Source of the DNA: Rugalucina vietnamica
Lineage: Eukaryota; Mollusca; Bivalvia; Lucinida; Lucinidae
Assembly: GCA_964017185.1 (NCBI GenBank)
Contig: OZ024880.1
Coordinates: forward strand, 39,026,329 to 39,090,328
Length of the DNA stretch: 64,000 bases
Reading direction: 5' to 3'
The position numbers and the translations under genes were made by a program. Positions 33,253 through 45,918 of the stretch are shown one piece after another (the stretch's first letter is position 1; every line of letters starts with the position of its first letter). Below the pieces are notes generated by a model, which was given only the letters and a program-made list of their open reading frames with translations, searched no databases and was not told the origin of the DNA.

Positions 33253-36200
33253 AAGTGGAAACTTATTGGGGGGTAACCTGTCCAGGGCAGGTTATCTTGC
33301 CCCCCACCCAATTATAACTATATTTTCTATACAAAGCATCTGCATATAAAAGAATATTGAATTAAAATAACAAAACAGATCCTATAAACTTGTTTTCAGT
33401 GTCGGAAAAGTAGAAACTAATTGGTAAAAGGATGGGGGGGGGTGGGGGGTAACCTGTCCAGGGCGGTTTATCTTACCCCCCACCCAGACTTTGATGTTAA
33501 TATTCTTTGTCTTGATCATCAGTTGTACAACCTTAATATGAAATAATATTGGATTTCAATCAAAAGATAAGTACGTGCTATAAACTAGTTTTGAATGTCG
33601 GAAAAGAAGAAACTGCATGTAATTGGTACAAGGGTGGGGGGTAACCTGTCCAGGGCGGTTTATCATGCCCCCCACCCAGGTTTTTGATGTTGATTTTTTT
33701 TCTTCACTATCACTTGAACAACCTTAATATGAAATAATATTGGATTTAAGTCACATGACAAGCCCTATAAACTTGTTTTCAATGTCCAAAAAGAAGAAAC
33801 TAATTGTTATAAGGGTGGGGGGTAACCTGTCCAGGGCGGTTTGAACTGACCCCCACCCAGGTTTTTGATAGTGATATTTTTTTCATCACCATCATTTGAA
33901 CCACATTGATTTAAAATAAAATTGGATTTGAAATCGCAAGACGAGTCCTATAAACTTTTTTCAATGTCAGAAAAGAAGAAACTACATTTAATTGGTACAA
34001 GGGTGGGGGGTAACCTGTCCAGGGCGGTTTATCTTGCCCCCCACCTCACCTAGGTTTTTGATGTTGATTTTTTTTTTCACCATCATTTGAACAACCTTCA
34101 TATAAAATAATATTGGATTTAAATCACAAGATAAGCCCTATAAACTTGTTTTCAGTGTCGGAAAAGAAGAAACTTATTGGTACAGGGGTGGGGGTTAACC
34201 TGTCCAGGGAGGTTTGAACTGACCCCCACCCAGGTTTTTGATGTTGATATTTTTTTCTTCACCATCACTTGAACAACCTTCATATAAAAAAGTATTGGCT
34301 TAATTCTCACAAGACAAGCCCTGTAAACTTGTTTTCAATGTCGGAAAAGAAGAAACTAATTGGTACATGGGTGGGGGGTAAGCTGTCCAGGGCGGTTTAT
34401 CTTGCCCCCCACCTAGGTTTTTGATGTTGATTTTTTTTTCTTCACCATCATTTGAACAACCTTCATATAAAATAATATTGGATTTAAATCACAGGATAAG
34501 CCCTATAAACTTGTTTCCAGTGTCAGAAATGAAGAAACTTATTGGTACAGGGGTGGGGGGTAACCTGTCCAGGGCGGTTTGAACTGACCCCCACCCAGGT
34601 TTTTGATGTTGATATTTTTTTCTTCACCATCACTTGAACAACCTTCATATAAAAAAGTATTGGCTTTATACTCACAAGACAAGCCCTGTAAACTTGTTTT
34701 CAATGTCGGAAAAGAAGAAACTAATTGGTACATGGGTGGGGGGTAAGCTGTCCAGGGCGGTTTATCTCGCCCCCCACCCAGGTTTTTGATGTTGATTTTT
34801 TTTCTTCACCATCATTTGTACAACCTAAATATAAAATAACAATGGATTTAAAATCACAAGACAAGTCCTATAAACTTGTTTTCAATGTCAGAAAAATAGA
34901 AAAAATTTGGTACCTGGGTGGGGGGCAACCTGTCCAGGGCGGTTTATCTCGCCCCCCCCACCCAGGTTTTTTTATGTTGATTTTTTTTCTTAACCATCAC
35001 TTGAACAACCTTAATATAAAAAAGTATTGGCTTTATACTCACAAGACAGGCCCTATAAACTTGTTTTCAATGTCGGAAAAGAAGAAACTAATTGGTACAA
35101 GCGTGGGGGGTAACCTGTCCAGGGCGGTTTATCTCGCCCCCCACCCAGGTTTTTGATGTTGATTTTTTTTCTTCACCATCACTTGAACAACCTTAATATA
35201 AAAAAGTATTGGCTTTATACTCACAAGACAAGCCCTGTAAACTTGTTTTCAATGTCGGAAAAGAAGAAACTAATTGGTACATGGGTGGGGGGCAACCTAT
35301 CCAGGGCGGTTTATCTCGCCCCCCACCCAGGTTTTTTGATGTCGATTTTTTTTTCTTAACCATCATTTGAACGACCTTGATATAAAATAAAAGTGGATTT
35401 AAAATCACAAGACGAGTCCTATCAACTTTTTTTCAATGTCGGAAAAGAAGAAACTACATGTAATTGGTACAAGGGTGGGGGGTAACCTGTCCAGGGCGGT
35501 TTATCTTGCCCCCTCCTAGGTTTTTGATGTTGATTTTTTTTTCTTCACCATCATTTGAACAACCTTCATATAAAATAATATTGGATTTAAATCACAGGCT
35601 AAGCCCTATAAAATTGTTTTCAGTGTCAGAAAAGAAGAAACTTATTGGTACAGGGGTGGGGGGTAACCTGTCCAGGGCGGTTTGAACTGACCCCACCCAG
35701 GTTTTTGATGTTGATATTTTTTTCTTCACCATCACTTGAACAACCTTCATATAAAAAAGTATTGGCTTAATACTCACAAGACAAGCCCTGTAAACTTGTT
35801 TTCAATGTCGGAAAAGAAGAAACTAATTGGTACATGGGTGGGGGGTAAGCTGTCCAGGGCGGTTTATCTTGCCCCCCCCCCCCCCCCCAGATTTTTGATG
35901 TTGATATTTTTTCTTCACCATCACTTGAACAACCTTAATATTAAATAGTAGTGGCTTTAAAATCACAAGACAAGCCCTATAAACTTGTTTTCAATGTCAG
36001 AAAAATAGAAGAAAAAAAATTGGTACCTGGGTGGGGGGCAACCTGTCCAGGGCGGTTTATCTCGTCCCCCACCCAGGTTTTTTTATGTTGATTTTTTTCC
36101 TTCACCATCATTTGAACCGCCTTGATATAAAATAAAAGTGGATTTAAAATCACAAGAAGAGCCCTATAAACTTTCTTTCAATGTCGGAAAAGAAGAAACT

Positions 36201-37070
36201 ACATGTAATTGGTACAAGGGTGGGGGGTAACCTGTCCAGGGCGGTTTATCTTGCCCCCCCACCTAGGTTTTTGATGTTGATTTTTTTTTCTTCACCATCA
36301 TTTGAACAACCTTCATATAAAATAATATTGGATTTAAATCACAAGATAAGCCCTATAAACTTGTTTTCAGTGTCAGAAAAGAAACTTAATGGTACAGGGG
36401 TGGGGGGTAAGCTGTCCAGGGCGGTTTATCTCGCCCCCCACCCAGGTTTTTGATGTTGATTTTTTTTCTTCACCATCATTTGTGCAACCTAAATATAAAA
36501 AAGTATTGGCTTTATACTCACAAGACAAGCCCTATAAACTTGTTTTCAATGTCGGAAAAGAAGAAACTAATTTGTACATGGGTGGGGGGTAAGCTGTCCA
36601 GGGCGGTTTATCTCGCCCCCCACCCAGGTTTTTGATGTTGATCTTTTTTCTTCACCATCATTTATACAACCTAAATATAAAATAATAGTTGATTTAAAAT
36701 CACAAGACAAGTCCTATAAACTTGTTTTCAATGTCAGAAAAATAGAAAAAAATTGGTATCTGGGTAGGGGGCAACCTGTCCAGGGCGGTTTATCTCGCCC
36801 CCCACCCAGGTTTTTTGATGTCGATTTTTTTTTTCTTAACCATCATTTGAACGACCTTGATATAAAATAAAAGTGGATTTAAAATCACAAGACGAGTCCT
36901 ATCAACTTTTTTTCAATGTCGGAAAAGAAGAAACTACATGTAATTGGTACAAGGGTGGGGGGTAACCTGTCCAGGGTGGTTTATCTTGCCCCCCACCTAG
37001 GTTTTTGATGTTGATTTTTTTTCTTCACCATCATTTGAACCACCTTCTTATAAAATAAAAGTGGATTTAA
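33253..37070 (+). repeat. Satellite array 1, unit about 183 bp, about 21 copies
   Basis: The box GGTAACCTGTCCAGGGCGGT recurs at 176-192 bp spacing, e.g. 33272, 33448, 33640, 33821, 34009. The AT-rich spacers contain GTTTTTGATGTTGATTTTTT, CACCATCATTTGAACAACC and AACTTGTTTTCA. Short ORFs with GGGNLSRAVYL-like peptides are repeats of this unit, not genes. Confidence 0.97.
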
Positions 37071-37639
37071 TACCTCGGTTTTTTGGAGTGGGAAATGTCC
37101 TGCACCCATATGTGTATAAAACAATATTGGATTTAAATCACAAACCAAGTCCTATAAGTTAATTTCAGTGTCAGAGAGTAAGAAACTAATTGGATGAAGA
37201 ATGGAGGGTTATCCTGATGAAATTTATCTCCCCCCCACCCCCCCCCCCCCCCCCCCCGGCAAACTCCAAGGGATTTAATGTTGTTCTTTCTTTTTCTCTT
37301 GCCTCACCCCCACCCAAACCTAACATCAGCCACTTCCATGTAGTTAGACCTGAAGGTGTGAAACTTATTTGTTTGTATTTTTTTTCAAGTGTCACTAGAA
37401 TAAACAACACACAGGTGTTAAATAAAATGCATTCTGTGGAAGAATATAGCCATTTTTTTACACCTGAAAGTCTGGACAGGTGTTTAAAAAACCCATCATG
37501 ATGATTTGAGATTTTTTAATTTCACACATTACACGTAGAAAATCCTCCAGATTGTAACAGTAACCAATAAAAAAAAAAAAGAAAAAAAAAAAAAAAAAAA
37601 AAAAAACATTTATCAGTTGCTAATAAGCCTAGAAAATTT
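37071..37639. other. Junction between the two satellite arrays
   Basis: Holds a 20-bp fragment of the 75-bp repeat (CCTCGGTTTTTTGGAGTGGG), a C run of about 40 bp at 37217-37257, a degenerate array box, and an A run at 37569-37606. No gene. Confidence 0.8.
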
Positions 37640-40600
37640 TATCATCCAATACACAGGCGGGGGGCAAGATAAACCGCCCTGGACAGCTTCACCCCCGCCT
37701 ATATAACTGAGGGTATAACTGACGATAGGAACTGAATGAGGAGGAAAAGAGATGTGTATTCAAACTAAATGCACTTCTAACTGATAATTCTTCCTACTGC
37801 ATTAATTTTTAATCAGTGTAATACGCCTAGAAAATTTTATCATCCAATACATAGGCGGGGGGCAAGATAAACCGCCCTGGACAGCTTCACCCCCGCCTAT
37901 GTAACTGAGGGTATAAAACTGAATGACGCGGAAAAGGGCTTTTTAATCAAATAAATTGCATTTCTAAAAGGGGGACCTTCTTATGGTATTAATTTTGAAA
38001 CAGTGTAACATGCTTTGAAAAATTGATCCTCCAATACCTAGGTGGGGGGCAAGATAAACCGCCCTGGACAGCTTCACCCCCGCCGGAGAAAGTGAAGATA
38101 GGAACTGAATGAGGAGGAAAAGGGTTATGTATTCAAACTAAATGCACTTCTAACTGATAATTCTTCCTACTGCATTAATTTTTAATCAGTGAAATAAGCC
38201 TAGAAAATTTTATCATGCAATACCTAGGCGGGGGGCGAGTTAAACTGCCCTGGACAGCTTCACCCCCACCTGAGAAAGTGACAATAGGAACTGAATGAGG
38301 AGGAAAAGAGATATGTATTCAAACTAAATGCACTTCTAACTGATAATTCTTCCTACTGCATTAATTTTTAATCAGTGTAATAAGCCTAGAAAATTTTATC
38401 ATCCAATACATAGGCGGGGGGCAAGATAAACCGCCCTGGACAGCTTCACCCCCGCCTATGTAACTGAGGGTATAAAACTGAATGACGCGGAATAGGGCTT
38501 TTTAATCAAATAAATTGCATTTCTAAAAGGGGGACCTTCTTATGGTATTAATTTTGAAACAGTGTAACATGCTTTGAAAAATTGATCCTCCAATACCTAG
38601 GCGGGGGGCAAGATAAACCGCCCTGGACAGCTTCACCCCCGCCTGAGAAAGTGAAGATAGGAACTGAATGAGGAGGAAAAGGGTTATGTATTCAAACTAA
38701 ATGCACTTCTAACTGATAATTCTTCCTACTGCATTAATTTTTAATCAGTGAAATAAGCCTAGAAAATTTTATCATCCAATACCTAGGCGGGGGGCGAGTT
38801 AAACCGCCCTGGACAGCTTCACCCCCACCTGAGAAAGTGACAATAGGAACTGAATGAGGAGGAAAAGAGATATGTATTCAAACTAAATGCACTTCTAACT
38901 GATAATTCTTCCTACTGCATTAATTTGTAATCAGTGTAATAAGCCTAGAAAATTTTATCATCCAATACATAGGCGGGGGGCAAGATAAACCGCCCTGGAC
39001 AGCTTCACCCCCGCCTATGTAACTGAGGGTATAAAACTGAATGACGCGGAATAGGGCTTTTTAATCAAATAAATTGCATTTCTAAAAGGGGGACCTTCTT
39101 ATGGTATTAATTTTGAAACAGTGTAACATGCTTTGAAAAATTGATCCTCCAATACCTAGGCGGGGGGCAAGATAAACCGCCCTGGACAGCTTCACCCCCG
39201 CCTGAGAAAGTGAAGATAGGAACTGAATGAGGAGGAAAAGGGTTATGTATTCAAACTAAATGCACTTCTAACTGATAATTCTTCCTACTGCATTAATTTT
39301 TAATCAGTGAAATAAGCCTAGAAAATTTTATCATCCAATACCTAGGCGGGGGGCAAGATAAACCGCCCTGGACAGCTTCACCCCCGCCTGAGAAAGTGAA
39401 GATAGGAACTGAATGAGGAGGAAAAGAGTTATGTATTCAAACTAAATGCACTTCTAACTGATAATTCTTCCTACTGCATTAATTTTTAATCAGTGAAATA
39501 AGCCTAGAAAATTTTATCATCCAATACCTAGGCGGGGGGCAAGATAAACCGCCCTGGACAGCTTCACCCCCGCCTGAGAAAGTGAAGATAGGAACTGAAT
39601 GAGGAGGAAAAGGGTTATGTATTCAAACTAAATGCACTTCTAACTGATAATTCTTCCTACTGCATTAATTTTTAATCAGTGTAATAAGCCTAGAAACTTT
39701 TATCATCCAATACCTAGGCGGGGGGCGAGTTAAACCGCCCTGGACAGCTTCACCCCCACCTGAGAAAGTGAAGATAGGAACTGAATGAGGAGGAAAAGAG
39801 ATATGTATTCAAACTAAATGCACTTCTAACTGATAATTCTTCCTACTGCATTAATTTTTAATCAGTGTAATAAGCCTAGAAAATTTTATCATCCAATACA
39901 TAGGCGGGGGGCAAGATAAACCGCCCTGGACAGCTTCACCCCCGCCTATGTAACTGAGGGTATAAAACTGAATGACGCGGAATAGGGCTTTTTAATCAAA
40001 TAAATTGCATTTCTAAAAGGGGGACCTTCTTATGGTATTAATTTTGAAACAGTGTAACATGCTTTGAAAAATTGATCCTCCAATACCTAGGCGGGGGGCA
40101 AGATAAACTGCCCTGGACAGCTTCACCCCCGCCTGAGAAAGTGAAGATAGGAACTGAATGAGGAGGAAAAGGGTTATGTATTCAAACTAAATGCACTTCT
40201 AACTGATAATTCTTCCTACTGCATTAATTTTTAATCAGTGAAATAAGCCTAGAAAATTTTATCATCCAATACCTAGGCGGGGGGCGAGTTAAACCGCCCT
40301 GGACAGCTTCACCCCCACCTGAGAAAGTGACAATAGGAACTGAATGAGGAGGAAAAGAGATATGTATTCAAACTAAATGCACTTCTAACTGATAATTCTT
40401 CCTACTGCATTAATTTTTAATCAGTGTAATAAGCCTAGAAAATTTTATCATCCAATACATAGGCGGGGGGCAAGATAAACCGCCCTGGACAGCTTCACCC
40501 CCGCCTATGTAACTGAGGGTATAAAACTGAATGACGCGGAATAGGGCTTTTTAATCAAATAAATTGCATTTCTAAAAGGGGGACCTTCTTATGGTATTAA

Positions 40601-43600
40601 TTTTGAAACAGTGTAACATGCTTTGAAAAATTGATCCTCCAATACCTAGGCGGGGGGCAAGATAAACCGCCCTGGACAGCTTCACCCCCGCCTGAGAAAG
40701 TGAAGATAGGAACTGAATGAGGAGGAAAAGGGTTATGTATTCAAACTAAATGCACTTCTAACTGATAATTCTTCCTACTGCATTAATTTTTAATCAGTGA
40801 AATAAGCCTAGAAAATTTTATCATCCAATACCTAGGCGGGGGGCGAGTTAAACCGCCCTGGACAGCTTCACCCCCACCTGAGAAAGTGACAATAGGAACT
40901 GAATGAGGAGGAAAAGAGATATGTATTCAAACTAAATGCACTTCTAACTGATAATTCTTCCTACTGCATTAATTTTTAATCAGTGTAATAAGCCTAGAAA
41001 ATTTTATCATCCTATACATAGGCGGGGGGCAAGATAAACCGCCCTGGACAGCTTCACCCCCGCCTATGTAACTGAGGGTATAAAACTGAATGACGAGGAA
41101 AAGGGCTTTTTAATTAAATAAATTGCATTTCTAAAAGGGAGACCTTCTTATGGTATTAATTTTGAAACAGTGTAACATGCTTTGAAAAACTGATCCTCCA
41201 ATACCTAGGCGGGGGGCAAGATAAACCGCCCTGGACAGCTTCACCCCCGCCTGAGAAAGTGAAGATAGGAACTGAATGAGGAGGAAAAGGGTTATGTATT
41301 CAAACTAAATGCACTTCTAACTGATAATTCTTCCTACTGCATTAATTTTTAATCAGTGGAATAAGCCTAGAAACTTTTATCATCCAATACCTAGGCGGGG
41401 GGCGAGTTAAACCGCCCTGGACAGCTTCACCCCCACCTGAGAAAGTGAAGATAGGAACTGAATGAGGAGGAAAAGAGATATGTATTCAAACTAAATGCAC
41501 TTCTAACTGATAATTCTTCCTACTGCATTAATTTTTAATCAGTGTAATAAGCCTAGAAAATTTTATCATCCAATACATAGGCGGGGGGCAAGATAAACCG
41601 ACCTGGACAGCTTCACCCCCGCCTATGTAACTGAGGGTATAAAACTGAATGACGAGGAAAAGGGCTTTTTAATTAAATAAATTGCATTTCTAAAAGGGAG
41701 ACCTTCTTATGGTATTAATTTTGAAACAGTGTAACATGCTTTGAAAAATTGATCCTCCAATACCTAGGCGGGGGGCAAGATAAACCGCCCTGGACAGCTT
41801 CACCCCCGCCTGAGAAAGTGAAGATAGGAACTGAATGAGGAGGAAAAGAGATATGTATTCAAACTAAATGCACTTCTAACTGATAATTCTTACTACTGCA
41901 TTAATTTTTAATCAGTGTAATAAGCCTACAAAATTTTGTCATCCAATACATAGGCGGGGGGCAAGATAAACCGCCCTGGACAGCTTCACCCCCGCCTATG
42001 TAACTGAGGGTATAAAACTGAATGACGAGGAAAAGGGCTTTTTAATCCAATAAATTGTATTTCTAAAAGGGAGACCTTCTTATGGTATTAATTTTGAAAC
42101 AGTGTAATATGCTTTGAAAAACTGATCCTCCAATACCTAGGCGGGGGGCAAGATAAACCGCCCTGGACAGCTTCACCCCCGCCTGCATAACTGAGGGTAT
42201 AGAATGGAAAGACGAGGAAAATGTCTTGATAATAAAATGGATTGCAGTTAAAAGTGATAAAGATTCTTAAGTATCAATTTGAGACAGTTGTAATAAGCCT
42301 AGAAAATTTCATCCTCCAATACCTAGGTGGGGGGGCGAGATAAACCGCCCTGGACAGCTTCACCCCCACCTGAGAAAGTGACAATAGGAACTGAATGAGG
42401 AGGAAAAGAGATATGTATTCAAACTAAATGCACTTCTAACTGATAATTCTTCCTACTGCATTAATTTTTAATCAGTGTAATAAGCCTAGAAAATTTTATC
42501 ATCCAATACATAGGCAGGGGGCAAGATAAACCGCCCTGGACAGCTTCACCCCCGCCTATGTAACTGAGGGTATAAAACTGAATGACGAGGAAAAGGGCTT
42601 TTTAATCAAGTAAATTGCATTTGTAAAAGGTAGACCTTCTTATGGTATTAATTTTGGAACAGTGTAACATGCTTTGAAAAATTGATCCTCCAATACCTAG
42701 GCGGGGGGCAAGATAAACCGCCCTGGACAGCTTCACCCCCGCCTGAGAAAGTGAAGATAGGAACTGAATGAGGAGGAAAAGGGTTATGTATTCAAACTAA
42801 ATGCACTTCAAACTGATAATTCTTCCTACTGCATTAATTTTTAATCAGTGAAATAAGCCTAGAAAATTTCATCATCCAATACCTAGGCGGGGGGCGAGTT
42901 AAACCGCCCTGGACAGCTTCACCCCCACCTGAGAAAGTGACAATAGGAAAAGAATGAGGAGGAAAAGAGATATGTATTCTAACTAAATGCACTTCTAACT
43001 GATAATTCTTCCTACTGCATTAATTTTTAATCAGTGTAATAAGCCTAGAAAATTTTATTATCCAATACATAGGCGGGGGGCAAGATAAACCGCCCTGGAC
43101 AGCTTCACCCCCACCTATGTAACTGAGGGTATAAAACTGAATGACGAGGTGAAGGGTTTTTTAATCAAATAAATTGCATTTTAAAAGGTAGACCTCCTTA
43201 TGGTATTAATTTTGAAACAGTGTAACATGCTTTGAAAAATTGATCCTCCAATACCTAGGCGGGGGGCAAGATAAACCACCCTGGACAGCTTCACTCCCGC
43301 CTGCATAACTGAGGGTATAGAATGGAAAGACGAGGAAAATGTCTTGATAATAAAATGGATTGCAGTTAAAACTGATAAAGCTTCTTAAGTACAGTATTAA
43401 TTGGAAACAGTTGTAATAAGCCTAGAAAATTTTATCATCCAATACATAGGCGGGGGGCGAGATAAACTGCCCTGGACAGCTTCACCCCCGCCTATGTAAC
43501 TGTGGGTATAAAACTGAATGATAAGGAAAAGGGCTTTTTAATCAAATAAATTGCATTTCTAAAAGGTAGGTCTTCTTATGGTATTAATTTTGAAACAGTG

Positions 43601-43690
43601 TAATAAGCTTAGAAAAATTGATCCTCCAATACCTAGGCGGGGGGCAAGATAAACCGCCCTGGACAGCTTCACCCCCACCTAGGTTATTAA
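37640..43690 (-). repeat. Satellite array 2, unit about 186 bp, about 33 copies
   Basis: The box GGGGGGCAAGATAAACCGCC, then CTGGACAGCTTCACCCCCGC, recurs every 185-188 bp; it is the reverse complement of the array 1 box. The spacers are unrelated to array 1 and fall into variants: TATGTAACTGAGGGTATAAA, GAGAAAGTGAAGATAGG and GAGAAAGTGACAATAGG. The first variant recurs mostly every 556-560 bp. Confidence 0.97.
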
Positions 43691-43962
43691 AATATTTTTT
43701 TTAAAAAAAAAGGGCAGATTAGATAACATGTCACTAAATAATGGTAAAAGGACATGATATTATTTCATTGGTGCAGGAAAATAAACATATATATTCTAAA
43801 AACAATTTCTTTCCAAGTGGGTGGGGGGCAAGATAAACTGGCCTGGACAGCTTACCCCCCGGGGGTGAAGATAATCAGGGTGGGGGGTAAGATTTCCCGG
43901 GAAATTTTGCCCCCCGGGGGGCAAGCTGTCCAGGGGGGCAAGATAAACTGTTACACCGGTAA

Positions 43963-44094
43963 CAAGCCAAATTGATGGGGGAGGATGGGCAGGAGTAGGC
44001 CAGGAGGGAAATTAGTCCCAGGCTCTGAAAAGAGATGCATTGTTGTTGATGCGAACTTGTACACACAGTCATAACTAAAACATGCCCTTAAAAG
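43963..44094. other. Spacer with a LINE-tail-like phrase
   Basis: Includes AGTCCCAGGCTCTG near 44013, faintly like a LINE 3' region in reverse. Too short to assign. Confidence 0.35.
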
Positions 44095-44260
44095 TACACC
44101 CCCTTTAACCCCATTTTTATATAGTAAAACTGGGGTTTGAAGGGGTATACAATTTTTCTTATTTTTGATCCATACCATAGATTGAACCGCTTCGCTGAGG
44201 CGGTTCTAACGTTTACCCACAATCTATGTTTTGAGAAAAAATAAGGAAAAAGATAGATTT
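44095..44260. repeat. Palindromic repeat family Q, copy 3
   Basis: GAACCGCTTCG/GAGGCGGTTC core, CCCACAATCTATGTTTTGAG tail, and the outer GTACACCCCCTT...AAGGGGTATAC pair also present at 48378. Confidence 0.75.
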
Positions 44261-44263
44261 ATT

Positions 44264-45886
44264 ATCGCACCTGCTTATAGCAGGGTGCGATATAGGAGTC
44301 CAAATTTCCGTCCGTCCGTTCGTCCGTCCGTTCGTCCGTCCGTACGTCCGTCCGTCCGTCAACATTTACGTCGAAGTTTGGTTTTCTCGACATCAGAGAT
44401 AGCTGCGAGTCTGAAACCTTGCATAGTAATTGTCCCTGACATACCCTTCAAGCACGCACCTTAACCCGGTGGCTTTGACCTATATTTCACGGTCCACTGA
44501 CTTTGAAAATTTTTACGTCGAAGTTTTGTCAACATTACGTTTCTCGACATCAGAGATAGCTACGAGTCTGAAACCTTGCATAGTAATTGTCCTTGACATG
44601 CCCTTCAAGCACGCACCTTAACCCGGTGCCCTTGACCTATATTTCACGGTCCACTGACTTTGAAAATTTTTACGTCGAAGTTTGGTTTTCTCAACATCAG
44701 AGATAGCTGCGAGTCTGAAACCTTGCATAGTAATTGTCCCTGACATACCCTTCAAGCACGCACCTTAACCCGGTGGCTTTGACCTATATTTCACGGTCCA
44801 TTGACTTTGAAAATTTTTACGTCGAAGTTTTGTCAACATTATGTTTCTCGACATCAGAGATAGCTGCAAGTCTGAAACCTTGCATAGTAATTGTCCTTGA
44901 CATACCCTTCAAGCACGCACCTTAACCCGATGCCCTTTACCTATATTTCACAGTCCACTGACTGAAAATTTTTATGTCGAAGTTTGGTTTTCTCGACATC
45001 AGAGATAGCTGCGAGTCTGAAACCTGGTATAGTAATTGTCCTTGACATACCCTTCAAGCACGCACCTTAACCCGATGCCCTTGACCTATATTTCATGGTC
45101 CACTGACTTTGAAAATTTTTATGTCGAAGTTTGGTTTTCTCGACATCAGAGATAGCTGCGAGTCTGAAACCTTGCGTAGTAATTGTCCTTGATATACCCT
45201 TCAAGCACGCACCTTAACCCGGTGCCCTTGACCTATATTTCACGGTCCACTGACTTTGAAAATTTTTACGTCGAAGTTTGGTTTTCTCGACATCAGAGAT
45301 AGCTGCGAGTCTGAAACCTGGTATAGTAATTGTCCTTGACATACCCTTCAAGCACGCACCTTAACCCGATGCCCTTTACCTATATTTCATGGTCCACTGA
45401 CTTTGAAAATTTTTATGTCGAAGTTTGGTTTTCTCGACATCAGAGATAGCTGCGAGTCTGAAACCTTGCGTAGTAATTGTCCTTGATATACCCTTCAAGC
45501 ACGCACCTTAACCCGGTGCCCTTGACCTATATTTCACGGTCCACTGACTTTGATCATTTTTACGTCGAAGTTTGGTTTTCTCAACATCAGAGATAGCTGC
45601 AAGTCTGAAACCTTGCATAGTAATTGTCCTTGACATACCCTTCAAGCCAGCACCTCAACCCAGTGCCCTTGACCTATATTTCACGGTCCACTGACTTTGA
45701 AAATTTTTATGTCGAAGTTTGGTTTTCTCAACATCAGAGATAGCTGCGTGTCTGAAACCTTGCATAGTAATTGTCCTTGACATGCCCTTTAAGCACGCAC
45801 CTTGACCCGGTGCCCTTGAACTATATTTCACGGTCTGTTGACTTTGCCCGATGCAGGTGCGATATCGACCTCCGCGGAGTTCTTGT
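44264..45886 (+). mobile_element. Hairpin-headed array element, family S, copy 2
   Basis: Same head (ATCGCACCTGCTTATAGCAG), CCGTCCGT repeats and 3' end (GATGCAGGTGCGATATCG, CTCCGCGGAG, TTCTTGT) as 29558-30450. The array has about ten roughly 150-bp units instead of five, so copy number changes within the family. Some units are shortened near 44530 and 44830. Confidence 0.87.
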
Positions 45887-45918
45887 TTCAACAAAGATTT
45901 TTTTTTTTTATTTTTTTT

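Larger units (their letters stand above)
32961..43962. mobile_element. 11-kb inverted-end structure carrying two satellite arrays
   Basis: The left end (TTACAGGTGTCCCAGTTTAT) and the right end (inverse TTACCGGTGTAACAGTTTAT) match. They are followed inward by palindromic blocks with CCCCCCGGGGGG cores on both sides (32985-33145 and 43815-43950). Between them lie two tandem arrays whose repeated GC-rich box resembles the end sequence. No transposase and no target duplication are seen, so it could be a transposable element grown by internal amplification or a satellite locus with inverted borders. Confidence 0.7.

Noticed and set aside
34725..36635. Many ORFs on both strands with repeated GGGNLSRAVYL or MLIFF peptides
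   Set aside because: They follow the satellite period, occur on both strands, and change frame between units.
37190..37501. 103-codon ORF with poly-Pro
   Set aside because: Created by the C homopolymer at the array junction.
33253..43690. Regularly spaced box with spacers, looking like a CRISPR array
   Set aside because: Units are about 185 bp, spacers are repeated rather than unique, and the genome is animal.
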